A program made the position numbers and the translations under genes. Shown piece by piece: positions 9,041-16,107 of a DNA stretch of 64,000 nt. Origin of the DNA: Streptomyces violascens. GTDB lineage: Bacteria; Actinomycetota; Actinomycetes; Streptomycetales; Streptomycetaceae. The number at the start of each line of letters is the position of its first letter. Position 1 is the first letter of the stretch. The stretch lies in NCBI RefSeq assembly GCF_014649955.1, contig NZ_BMUA01000019.1, forward strand, positions 83,185-147,184. The letters run 5' to 3'. The notes beneath the pieces were generated by a model. The model was not told where the DNA came from and made no database searches. It worked only from the letters and a program-made list of their open reading frames with translations.

Positions 9041-9058
9041 GACATATGGCGGTATGTC
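9041..9058. promoter_or_regulatory. inverted repeat upstream of the permease
   Basis: GACATA-TGGCGG-TATGTC, a perfect 6-bp inverted repeat 25 bp before the permease ATG. A 13-bp direct repeat GGCTTTGCAGTAC follows at 9070-9082 and 9090-9102. Both are placed where an operator would lie; the cognate regulator is unknown. Confidence 0.45.
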
Positions 9059-9104
9059 AAAAACTCCGGGCTTTGCAGTACGTCAACTGGCTTTGCAGTA
9101 CTCC

Positions 9105-9196
9105 AGCAACCCGAAGTCGACCGCATCGTAGTCGCCGGCGCGGGCCCCACGGCCATCACGGCCGGGGAGCGGACGTCCGCCGGGCGGACGCCCTGA
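9105..9196 (+). pseudogene. possible remnant of an FAD-dependent monooxygenase N-terminus
   Basis: A 30-codon open stretch without a start codon reads QQPEVDRIVVAGAGPTAI then TAGERTSAGRTP and stop. IVVAGAGPT followed by AGE resembles the dinucleotide-binding fingerprint (VVVGAGPTGL..AGEL) of UbiH-type hydroxylases. It is very short and could be chance in GC-rich DNA. Confidence 0.2.
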
Positions 9197-9199
9197 CGT

Positions 9200-10147
9200 T
9201 CATGACTGTCGGCCCCGCTCCTCCAGCCATGCCCGGTACGCGGGTGAGTGGGAGGCGGCCTCCCAGTACGCGGACTCCAAATCCGTTCCCACCCCGGCCA
9301 GTTCACCTCCGTACGCCCCGCTGCGGACCGCCAGGAGCAGCCGTACTCCCAGCGGGTCGTCCCGCAGGGGGCGTACGGCCATGTCGGAGCGGGGGCGGGA
9401 GGTGGGCTGGCACAGGGTGACGACCTCGCCCGTGGCGACCAGGCCCGCCGCCGTCAGGTAGTCGCCGTGCAGGACCCGGGGGTTGAGGCCCGCCGCGTTG
9501 AGGACGCGGCGCAGGCCCTCCCATTCGCCGTCCACGCTGGGGTCGACCATCCACTGGTCGGCGGCCAGGTCGGCCAGGTCCACGAGGGTCTTGTGTGCCG
9601 CCGGGTGGTCGACCGCCAGGCACACGAACTGGGGCTCGCGCTCCACGAGCGTACGGATGTCGAGTCCCGGCGGGATCCGCAGCGGGCAGCCCTCCACTTC
9701 GTGGACGAACGCCACGTCCAGCTCGCCCGCCGCGACTTGGCGGAGCAAAGCGGTGGCCGAAACCGCCACCTGGAGTTCCGTCTCCGTGCCGGGAAGCCGC
9801 TCCCGCAGGCGGCGCAGCCAGCCGGGGATCGCGCGGCTCGCGGTGGAGCCGATGCGCAGCCGGTCGCCTTCGGCGGCGCGGGCGGCCGCGGCCCGGGTGT
9901 CGGCGACCAGCGCGCTCAGCGAGGCGAGCAGCGGACGGGCCCGGCCGACCACACCCCGGCCCAGAACCGTGGGCACACAGCCGGTTCGCTCGCGCGAGAA
10001 GAGCCGACCGCCCAACGTGTTCTCGATGCGCTTCAGTTGGGTCGTCAGGGCGGGCTGGCTCGTGCCGAGCGCCCGCGCGGCGCCGTGCAGACTGCCGGCG
10101 TCGGCGATGGCGCACAGCACCCGCAGATGTCTCACCTCCAGCTCCAT
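9200..10147 (-). CDS. snpR: LysR-family activator adjacent to snapalysin (SnpR-like)
   Basis: 315 residues: N-terminal winged helix-turn-helix (VRHLRVLCAIADAGSLHGAA, then SQPALTTQLKRIENTLGG) and a LysR substrate-binding domain. It is transcribed away from the snapalysin gene; in several Streptomyces the small neutral protease gene is flanked by a divergent LysR gene that activates it, so both identity and role follow from context plus family. The initiator is the ATG at 10147. The 228-bp shared intergenic region carries the likely control sites. The effector ligand is unknown. Confidence 0.85.
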   Translation of the reverse strand: MELEVRHLRVLCAIADAGSLHGAARALGTSQPALTTQLKRIENTLGGRLFSRERTGCVPTVLGRGVVGRARPLLASLSALVADTRAAAARAAEGDRLRIGSTASRAIPGWLRRLRERLPGTETELQVAVSATALLRQVAAGELDVAFVHEVEGCPLRIPPGLDIRTLVEREPQFVCLAVDHPAAHKTLVDLADLAADQWMVDPSVDGEWEGLRRVLNAAGLNPRVLHGDYLTAAGLVATGEVVTLCQPTSRPRSDMAVRPLRDDPLGVRLLLAVRSGAYGGELAGVGTDLESAYWEAASHSPAYRAWLEERGRQS

Positions 10148-10375
10148 GGGCTGAGGTTAGGGCGTACTAAGTGATCGCACCAGATGTCCAAAACCCCACT
10201 GATACGCGGGAGTTATCGCAGATCGGCATCATTCCCGTACGCCGCTGTGGCCTCCACAATCACCAATCACCGGGGCGGCGCCACAGTGCGTCACCCGGGC
10301 ACCGATCAGCAGAATCCCCACCCGCGGCCGGCCCACCCAGCCGGGCGCGGATCCCCGACGGATTGGTAACCCCCC
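10148..10375. promoter_or_regulatory. snpR/snpA divergent promoter region
   Basis: 228 bp without genes. It holds an inverted repeat CTGTGGC (10245-10251) / GCCACAG (10280-10286) and several T-N11-A sequences of the LysR type; I cannot single out which one is used. No strong Shine-Dalgarno precedes the snpA ATG. Confidence 0.5.
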
Positions 10376-11026
10376 ATGAGACACCCCCGCACGTTTGCCG
10401 TGACCGCCGCGCTGGGTCTGGCCCTCGCGGGCTTCGGCGCGATCCCCGCGACCGCCGCCACCCCCTCGTCCGCCCCTGCCTCGGCCGCGCACTACACCGC
10501 CGCGGGCAAGCACTCCGCCGCCAACGACCAGGCGTTCTACGACGCGGTCATGAAGTCGGTCGCCAAGAAGCGCGCCGCCAACCCGCTGGCCGCCTCGGTC
10601 ACCGTGTACTACAGCACCGCCAACGCCCCCAGCTTCACCTCCCAGATATCGCAGGCCGCGCAGATCTGGAACTCCTCCGTCCAGAACGTCCGGCTCGCGC
10701 AGAGCAACTCCGGCGCGGACTTCCAGTACTACGAGGGCGACGACCCCCAGAACGGTTCGTACGCCTCGACCGACGGGCACGGCAACGGCTACATCTTCCT
10801 GGACTACAGCCAGAACCAGCAGTACTACTCGGTGCGGGTCGTCGCGCACGAGACCGGGCACGTGCTCGGGCTTCCCGACCACTACTCGGGGCCGTGCAGT
10901 GAGCTCATGTCCGGCGGTGGGCCCGGCACGTCGTGCCGCAACGCGTACCCGAACAGCACGGAGAAGTCCCGGGTGAACAGCCTGTGGCGCAACGGGCTCG
11001 CCTCGGCGGTCAAGCCGGCCGCGTAG
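10376..11026 (+). CDS. snpA: snapalysin (small neutral zinc metalloprotease, M7)
   Basis: 216 residues. Signal peptide about 1-28 ending in ATAA, a pro-region to about residue 72, then the mature protease. Zinc motif VVAHETGHVLGLPDHYSG gives H158, E159 (catalytic), H162 and D168, i.e. the HExxHxxGxxD signature of the M7 family, in which Asp is the third zinc ligand. Two cysteines (in GPCSELM and GTSCRN) probably form the family's disulfide. Secreted, broad small protease. Its last 79 bases are part of a tandem duplication, so a second copy of its C-terminal tail (NSTEKSRVNSLWRNG..) is found 293 bp downstream fused to another gene. Confidence 0.95.
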   Translation: MRHPRTFAVTAALGLALAGFGAIPATAATPSSAPASAAHYTAAGKHSAANDQAFYDAVMKSVAKKRAANPLAASVTVYYSTANAPSFTSQISQAAQIWNSSVQNVRLAQSNSGADFQYYEGDDPQNGSYASTDGHGNGYIFLDYSQNQQYYSVRVVAHETGHVLGLPDHYSGPCSELMSGGGPGTSCRNAYPNSTEKSRVNSLWRNGLASAVKPAA

Positions 11027-11533
11027 GCCTCTGGCAGCATGGGGGGATGCCCAGCGTCTCTCCCCGCCGATCTTGCCCGTCCTGCGGCCGTGCCGTTGCC
11101 GTGGTGGCGGGCAAGTTCGTGCGCCACGATCCCCGCACGCGGGAGTGGTCCGGCGAGCTGACACTCTGCCCCGGCTCCAAGCGCCGGGCCCCCGCGGACG
11201 CGACCCAACAAACCCTGGACGGCTTCGAACTCCCCCCGTTCCCGAACAGCACGGAGAAGTCCCGGGTGAACAGCCTGTGGCGCAACGGGTTCGCCTCGGC
11301 GGTCAAGCCGGCCGCGTAGGCCTCTGGCAGCATGGGGGGATGCCCAGCGTCTCTCCCCGCCGATCTTGCCCGTCCTGCGGCCGTGCCGTTGCCGTGGTGG
11401 CGGGCAAGTTCGTGCGCCACGATCCCCGTACGCGGGAGTGGTCCGGCGAGCTGACACTCTGCCCCGGCTCCAAGCGCCGGGCCCCCGCGGACGCGACCCA
11501 ACAAACCCTGGACGGCTTCGAACTCCCCCCGTT
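10948..11533. repeat. 293-bp tandem duplication
   Basis: Copy 1 at 10948-11240 and copy 2 at 11241-11533 differ at only two positions (GGGCTCGCC vs GGGTTCGCC; CCCCGCACG vs CCCCGTACG). The unit covers the snpA 3' end and all but the last codons of the following small gene. A 4-base microhomology (CCCG) is shared by the unit's first bases and the sequence just after copy 2, so a microhomology-mediated duplication is likely. The unit length is not a multiple of three. Confidence 0.97.
11047..11319 (+). CDS. chimeric small protein: CxxC protein fused to snapalysin tail
   Basis: 90 residues. Residues 1-66 are identical to the intact small protein encoded immediately downstream (MPSVSPRRSCPSCGRAVA start); then, instead of its last six residues GQLPLF, the reading frame enters the duplicated snpA 3' end and finishes NSTEKSRVNSLWRNGFASAV KPAA and stop. 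The fusion is a direct product of the tandem duplication. The domain contains CPSCG and a later CPGS cysteine and may bind zinc. Whether the chimera is folded or expressed is unknown; its ribosome site (GGGGGG just before ATG) is the same as the parent gene's. Confidence 0.7.
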   Translation: MPSVSPRRSCPSCGRAVAVVAGKFVRHDPRTREWSGELTLCPGSKRRAPADATQQTLDGFELPPFPNSTEKSRVNSLWRNGFASAVKPAA

Positions 11534-11558
11534 CCCGGGCCAGTTGCCGCTCTTCTGA
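11340..11558 (+). CDS. small CxxC (zinc-ribbon-like) protein, intact copy
   Basis: 72 residues beginning MPSVSPRRSCPSCGRAVAVV, with a single CPSCG knuckle, a third cysteine in LTLCPGSKRR, and a hydrophobic end FELPPFPGQLPLF. Likely the original gene that followed snpA before the duplication; it now sits downstream of its chimeric copy. No known function; probably cytoplasmic, possibly zinc-binding from the CxxC. Hypothetical proteins of this pattern are common in Streptomyces. Confidence 0.75.
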   Translation: MPSVSPRRSCPSCGRAVAVVAGKFVRHDPRTREWSGELTLCPGSKRRAPADATQQTLDGFELPPFPGQLPLF

Positions 11559-11935
11559 ACGGTTGCCCCGCGGGGCTTGGGGGACGGGGTGCGGTTCGGC
11601 GGGGTGCGCCGGGGCTCCGCCCCGGACCCCGGGAGCCCCCGCCCCACCCCTTCCCGAAACCCTCCGGGGGGAGTGGTTCGACTGCGGACCGTGCGTGATT
11701 GCTCGCGCAGTTCCCCGCGCCCCTCAACAGCATCGGGGCTGGCCGGCACCGAGCATCTTCAGCCCGTCATGGGGGTCCCCCCTGGCCCTTGAGGTCTTGG
11801 GGGAGTTTGAGGACGAGCGCCCTTCAGGCGCGATACGGGGTCTGGGGCGGAGCCCCAGAAGCTCTTTCCACCCCCGGCGGGTTTCGGGAAGGGGCGGGGA
11901 GGGGCATCCCGGGGTCTGGGGCGCAGCCCCAGGGC
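11559..11935. repeat. intergenic repeat block (copy A)
   Basis: 377 bp without a credible gene. It is a mosaic of hairpin-forming GC-rich elements: GGGGCTCCGCCCC types, the GCGCAGTTCCCCGCGCCCCT element at 11706-11724, and from about 11755 a roughly 110-bp segment (CATCTTCAGCCCGTCATGGG ... GGGGCGGAGCCCCAG) that recurs almost unchanged at 57910-58020. Probably serves as transcription termination between convergent genes. Confidence 0.8.
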
Positions 11936-13894
11936 TTAAGGGGTGGGGGACGCGATGGCCCGGGCGGCTCGCACCTCCTGCCTCAGCGGGGCCAGCACGG
12001 ATTCCTCGTCCCCCGAGAGCTCCGCCCGCACCTCCACCAGCGTCACGCTGGAGCGCAACCCCTGCGCCAGCTCACGAAGCTGAACCGCGATCTCCCTCGC
12101 CTCGCCCGCCGCAGGCGAGGCCGCCCCGTGATTCACCCGCACCCGCGCCGCCGTGGTGGCGTCCACGATCCGCTCGACGGCGACGACGAGGGGCCACCAC
12201 GCCGCCGCACGGGGACCCGTCGGCGGCGGCTCGGTCAACGCCCGCTGGAATTCGCTCCGTACGGTCGAGAGATCCCGGTACAGGCGGCGCCGGCGCCGGA
12301 CCCGCTCCGCGCGGTCGTCCTCGGAGGAGAACGCGTACTCCACGTACTCCGCCGTCGCCGCCACCGCGTCCGCGAGCCGCGCCCCGATGCGGGTGTGCCA
12401 GCTCTCGGGCCACAGCAGATAGCCCGCGACCAGCGTGATCGCGCAGCCGATGAGGCTGTCCCACAGGCGGGGCATGACCAGGTTGAAGCCCTGGTGGTTG
12501 AGGACGTCCGAGAGGAGCAGGATCACCGGGGTGATGGCGGCCGTCTGGAAGGCGTACCCCTTCGCGGAGAAGGCGGGGATCAGCGCCGCGAGCAGCATCA
12601 TCACCGGCACGTCCCACCACCCGCGCGGCACCTCCGCGAGGACGGCCGCCGCGATGACGAGCCCGCCCGCCGTGCCGACCGCCCGCATCAGGGCCCGCGC
12701 GAAGACCGAGCCGAAGTCGGGCTTGAGGACGAAGACGATAGTCAGGGCGACCCAGTACGAGCGTTCCACCGGGACCACCGAGACCAGGGCCTGGGCGAGC
12801 CCGATGCACAGGGCGAGGCGGAGTCCGTAGCGCCAGGAGGCACCGGAGAGCAGGACGTTGCGGGCCGCGCGGCGGAACCGGATGCGCAGGGCGGCCGGGC
12901 GGCCGAGGCGGTCGTCGATGTTGGTGTGGTCGACGTCGGGGTTGTGCACCACGGCGAAGGCGTGCCGCAGCGCGGTGTCCAGGGCCCGCTCGGCCGGGGT
13001 CGCGGGCGCGGGCAGGTCCGGTTCGACCGCGCCGGTGCGGCCCTCGTCGACCGCGTCCGCCAACTGCCGTACGGCGGTGGGGATCGCGGCGTCCACGCCC
13101 CAGCCGCGCAGGTGCACGGCGGGTGCCGCCTCGACGATCGGGATGACGACGTTGAGCTGCGCGAGCAGGCGCACCAGCTCCTCGCGGCGGCCGTGTTCGC
13201 GGGCCCGGCGGGCGAGGACCAGGTCGTAGGCGGTGTTGAGGGCCTGGGTGACGGCCTGGCGTCTGGTGTCGTACGCGTCCGTCGTGGCGGCCTCGATCGC
13301 TTCGGCGACCGCGCGATAGGTCCCGGCGACGGCGTCCCGTTCGGGTTCGGTACGCCGCAGGGGCCAGCCGAGCAGGCTCAGGAGCAGCACGAACAGGCTG
13401 CCGAGGCTGAGCAGCAGCGGCGCCTTCCACCAGGGTCCCGGCATGGGCAGGCCCGCGCCGACGACGGCGTTGAGGAGGAGCAGGAGACCGGAGACCGAGG
13501 CCACCGCGCCGATCGTGGAGATCATCCCGGAGGCGAGCGCGACCAGTGTCAGCGCGGCGACCGCGAGCCAGCCGTGCCCGAAGACGAGGCTGCCGACGGT
13601 CACGCCGAGCGCGCCGAACAGCTGCGGCACGGCGATGTTGAAGATCCGCATCCGGTACGCGTCCGCGGTGTCGCCGATGACCCCGCTGAGCGCGCCCATG
13701 GAGGCGAGCGCGCCGTACGCGCTCTGCCCGGTCGCCATCCCCACGGCCAGCGGCGCGGCCATCGCGATCGCGGCGCGGGCGACGGCCGGCCAGGGGATGG
13801 GGGTGGGGGCGGGCCGCAGCCCTGCGATGAGCCATTCCGGCGGCGCGAGCCGCCCCTGCCGTACGCCGTCCCCCGCCCGCTTCTGATCAGCCAT
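11936..13894 (-). CDS. FUSC-family membrane protein
   Basis: 652 residues with the duplicated architecture of the fusaric-acid-resistance/YccS family: two clusters of about six membrane helices (about 30-180 and 370-520), each followed by a cytoplasmic helical domain (about 180-340 and 530-652). GYAFQTAAITPVILLLSD and RLWDSLIGCAITLVAGYLLW are typical of the second half. Members are putative aromatic-acid or metabolite exporters; no substrate can be inferred. I take ATG at 13894 (MADQKRAGDG); GTG codons just upstream are possible and no good Shine-Dalgarno decides. Convergent with the repeat block, divergent region with DnaA-box-like sites upstream. Confidence 0.88.
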   Translation of the reverse strand: MADQKRAGDGVRQGRLAPPEWLIAGLRPAPTPIPWPAVARAAIAMAAPLAVGMATGQSAYGALASMGALSGVIGDTADAYRMRIFNIAVPQLFGALGVTVGSLVFGHGWLAVAALTLVALASGMISTIGAVASVSGLLLLLNAVVGAGLPMPGPWWKAPLLLSLGSLFVLLLSLLGWPLRRTEPERDAVAGTYRAVAEAIEAATTDAYDTRRQAVTQALNTAYDLVLARRAREHGRREELVRLLAQLNVVIPIVEAAPAVHLRGWGVDAAIPTAVRQLADAVDEGRTGAVEPDLPAPATPAERALDTALRHAFAVVHNPDVDHTNIDDRLGRPAALRIRFRRAARNVLLSGASWRYGLRLALCIGLAQALVSVVPVERSYWVALTIVFVLKPDFGSVFARALMRAVGTAGGLVIAAAVLAEVPRGWWDVPVMMLLAALIPAFSAKGYAFQTAAITPVILLLSDVLNHQGFNLVMPRLWDSLIGCAITLVAGYLLWPESWHTRIGARLADAVAATAEYVEYAFSSEDDRAERVRRRRRLYRDLSTVRSEFQRALTEPPPTGPRAAAWWPLVVAVERIVDATTAARVRVNHGAASPAAGEAREIAVQLRELAQGLRSSVTLVEVRAELSGDEESVLAPLRQEVRAARAIASPTP

Positions 13895-13957
13895 GACCAC
13901 ACGACACCGTAAAAAGATCACTTGGTGCAAACAGGGCGGCCAACAGAATCGTAAATG

Positions 13958-13978
13958 TTGTCCACAGCCTGTGGATAA
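13958..13978. promoter_or_regulatory. pair of inverted DnaA-box sequences
   Basis: TTGTCCACA (13958-13966) faces TGTGGATAA (13970-13978, i.e. TTATCCACA on the other strand), separated by GCC. The first equals the streptomycete-type DnaA box, the second the classical one. They sit in an unusually AT-rich stretch 64-84 bp upstream of the FUSC start. No dnaA, dnaN or parAB is nearby, so this is not oriC. Confidence 0.5.
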
Positions 13979-14136
13979 TTATTTCGAATCCGACCCTTCC
14001 GAATCCGGCCGTCCCGGTGTGCCGCCGCTTCCGGATCATTCCCGAAACCGTCGCCCGCCCGGGCTCCCTACGATGCTGACCCGCCGGGACGGGGCCCGCA
14101 TGTCGGCGCCGCTGCCGTCCCGTCCGGGCGGATGGG

Positions 14137-15156
14137 TCAGCCGCCGTACAGGCTGAGCCCCACGAGCAGCGCGCGGTGGTCGGTGCCGCGCAGTTTCAGG
14201 AAACGCGCGGACGTCGCCTTGAAGGAGTCGCCGTTCACCAGGACGTGGTCGATCTGGGTGCGCAGCGGGGTGGTGCGGTCGGCGGGCCAGGACCAGGTGC
14301 GCGACTGTCCGATGAGGCGGGCGCTGTCGTGCAGGGCGCCGTCGTCGAGCACGGAACGGAACAGGGCGTGGTCCTGGGTGGCGTTGAAGTCCCCGGCCAG
14401 GATGACCGGCTGCCCCTTCGCCGACTTCGCGAACTCCCTTACTCTGCCCAGCTCTTGATGCCATTTTCCGTCGTCGCCGGGCAGCGGCGGCGAGGGGTGC
14501 GCGAGCTGGAGCCGTACGTCGCGCCCGCCGATGGTGGCCACCGCGCCGGGCATCGCCATCACCGACTCGATGGGCTCGGCCGGCTTCAGCGGAAACCGGC
14601 TCAGGATCGCCGATCCCGCGGAACCGTCCTCGCGTACGACATCGCGGTACGGGTAGTCGGCCTTCGGCAGGTCCGCGGCGAGCGCGTCGGAGCAGCGGAA
14701 GCTGCACTCCTCGACGAACACGACGTCGGGCTTCTCGCGCTTGACGGTGGCGATCAGATCGTCCGTCGCCCAGCCGAACTCGGTGTTGGACGTGAGGACG
14801 GTGAACTCCGCCAGGATCGGGCCCTTCGGCCGGGTCGTGTCGGCGCCGTACGGCTGGGTGTACCAGCCGGTGACCGCGAGGACCGCCACGCCCCACACCA
14901 TGCCGGTACGCCACCGCCCCAGCGCCGCGAGCACGAGCCCCGCGCCGCCCGGCACGAGCAGCCAGGGCAGGAAGGCGAGGGCCTGCGGCACGGGCGTGAC
15001 CCCGTCCGAATCGGCGGCCCGGCACCCGACCACAGCGCTGACCCCGGCCAGGAGGAGCGCCCCGGCAAGCGCGGACACCACCCGCCAGGGATGCCGTCGC
15101 CGTACCTCGGACGCCGCCGCCAACGCCGGTACGGTCCCGGTGCCCAAGGTGTCCAA
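14137..15156 (-). CDS. endonuclease/exonuclease/phosphatase-family membrane protein
   Basis: 339 residues. Three N-terminal hydrophobic segments (about 25-45, 60-80, 85-105) are followed by an extracytoplasmic catalytic domain: TVLTSNTEFGWATDD, VVFVEECS (metal-binding Glu), LAGDFNATQDH (catalytic Asp/Asn), TQIDHVLVNGD and GTDHRALL (catalytic His), which are the ordered motifs of the EEP superfamily. Substrate could be a phosphodiester such as a nucleic acid or phospholipid; not resolvable. I accept the TTG start at 15156 because GGGAGG lies eight bases before it. Confidence 0.88.
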   Translation of the reverse strand: MDTLGTGTVPALAAASEVRRRHPWRVVSALAGALLLAGVSAVVGCRAADSDGVTPVPQALAFLPWLLVPGGAGLVLAALGRWRTGMVWGVAVLAVTGWYTQPYGADTTRPKGPILAEFTVLTSNTEFGWATDDLIATVKREKPDVVFVEECSFRCSDALAADLPKADYPYRDVVREDGSAGSAILSRFPLKPAEPIESVMAMPGAVATIGGRDVRLQLAHPSPPLPGDDGKWHQELGRVREFAKSAKGQPVILAGDFNATQDHALFRSVLDDGALHDSARLIGQSRTWSWPADRTTPLRTQIDHVLVNGDSFKATSARFLKLRGTDHRALLVGLSLYGG

Positions 15157-15232
15157 GGCGGCCTGCCTCCCGCTAGCCGGTCACAGCGTTCGCATCCTCC
15201 CCCAAAGACGGCCCGGCACCCGGCACGGTTGC

Positions 15233-16015
15233 TCAAGCCTTTGCCCGCGCCGCCACCCGGTCGAGGAGCCCGCGCAGGGCCGCGTCGAAGACGGCGGGCT
15301 GTTCGAGATTGGGCATGTGGGCGGCCGACTCGACGACGGTGAGCGTCGAGCCGGGGATCGCCGCGTGCATGGCCTCGGCGTCCGCGACCGGCGTGTACGT
15401 GTCGTCGCGGCCCACGACCACCAGGGTGGGGACGTCGACGGTCGTCAACAGGGCCTGGTAGTCCCGGCGTTGTGCCCGTCCGCGCAGGGCCGCCGCCGCG
15501 CCCTCGGGGCGGGTGGAGGTCATCATCCGATGCACATGGACCCGTACGGACTCCTCCGCGTACGGCGCGACCATCTTGTCCAGGACCTCGTCCGCGTAGC
15601 CCTTCATGCCCTCGCGCAGGAGTCGGTCGGCCATCGCGTCGCGGGCGGCCCTGCCCTCGGGGGTCTCGGCGGCCGGGAAGGTGTCCGCGAGGACGAGGCC
15701 GTCGATCCGCTCCGGGAAGAGCCGGTAGCACTCCATGACGATCTGGCCGCCCATGGAAAGCCCGCCGAGCGTGAACCGCTCGATGCCGAGCGCGTCGGCC
15801 AGCGCCCGGACGTCCTCGGCGAAGTCGCCGAGCAGCGTGGCGCGGGTCCCGGCGGCGATGGGCGCGCTGCCGTAGCCGCGCAGGTCCGGGGCGACGACCC
15901 GGTGCGTACGCGAGAACTCCGCGATCTGCGGGGCCCACATGCTGCGGTCGAAAGGGTGGCCGTGGACGAGCAACAGGGCGTCGCCCGTGCCCTCGTCGGT
16001 GTAGGTGCGGGACAT
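15233..16015 (-). CDS. alpha/beta-fold hydrolase
   Basis: 260 residues. Oxyanion-hole HG (LLLVHGHPFD), nucleophile elbow GLSMGG, a lid region about 130-180, an acid in VVGRDD, and the catalytic His in ESAAHMPNLEQP define an alpha/beta hydrolase of the ester/lactone or haloperoxidase type. No signal peptide. Start ATG at 16015 (MSRTYTDEG); the sequence upstream lacks a Shine-Dalgarno. It is divergent from the MocR-type regulator 92 bp away, which may control it. Substrate unknown. Confidence 0.9.
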   Translation of the reverse strand: MSRTYTDEGTGDALLLVHGHPFDRSMWAPQIAEFSRTHRVVAPDLRGYGSAPIAAGTRATLLGDFAEDVRALADALGIERFTLGGLSMGGQIVMECYRLFPERIDGLVLADTFPAAETPEGRAARDAMADRLLREGMKGYADEVLDKMVAPYAEESVRVHVHRMMTSTRPEGAAAALRGRAQRRDYQALLTTVDVPTLVVVGRDDTYTPVADAEAMHAAIPGSTLTVVESAAHMPNLEQPAVFDAALRGLLDRVAARAKA

Positions 16016-16107
16016 GGTGAGGAGGCTAGGCGGGGGCAACTCCTCGGTGCAATAGGCTCTTTGCTCTCGGTGCAATCGAGGCTTTACGCAGGTGAAGGGG
16101 GCGGGGC

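Noticed and set aside
11699..13912. 737-codon open frame antisense to the FUSC gene
   Set aside because: Shadow of a well-supported membrane protein gene; the frame reads through intergenic repeats.
13951..13990. Chromosomal replication origin
   Set aside because: Only two DnaA boxes and no dnaA, dnaN, rpmH or parAB neighbours.
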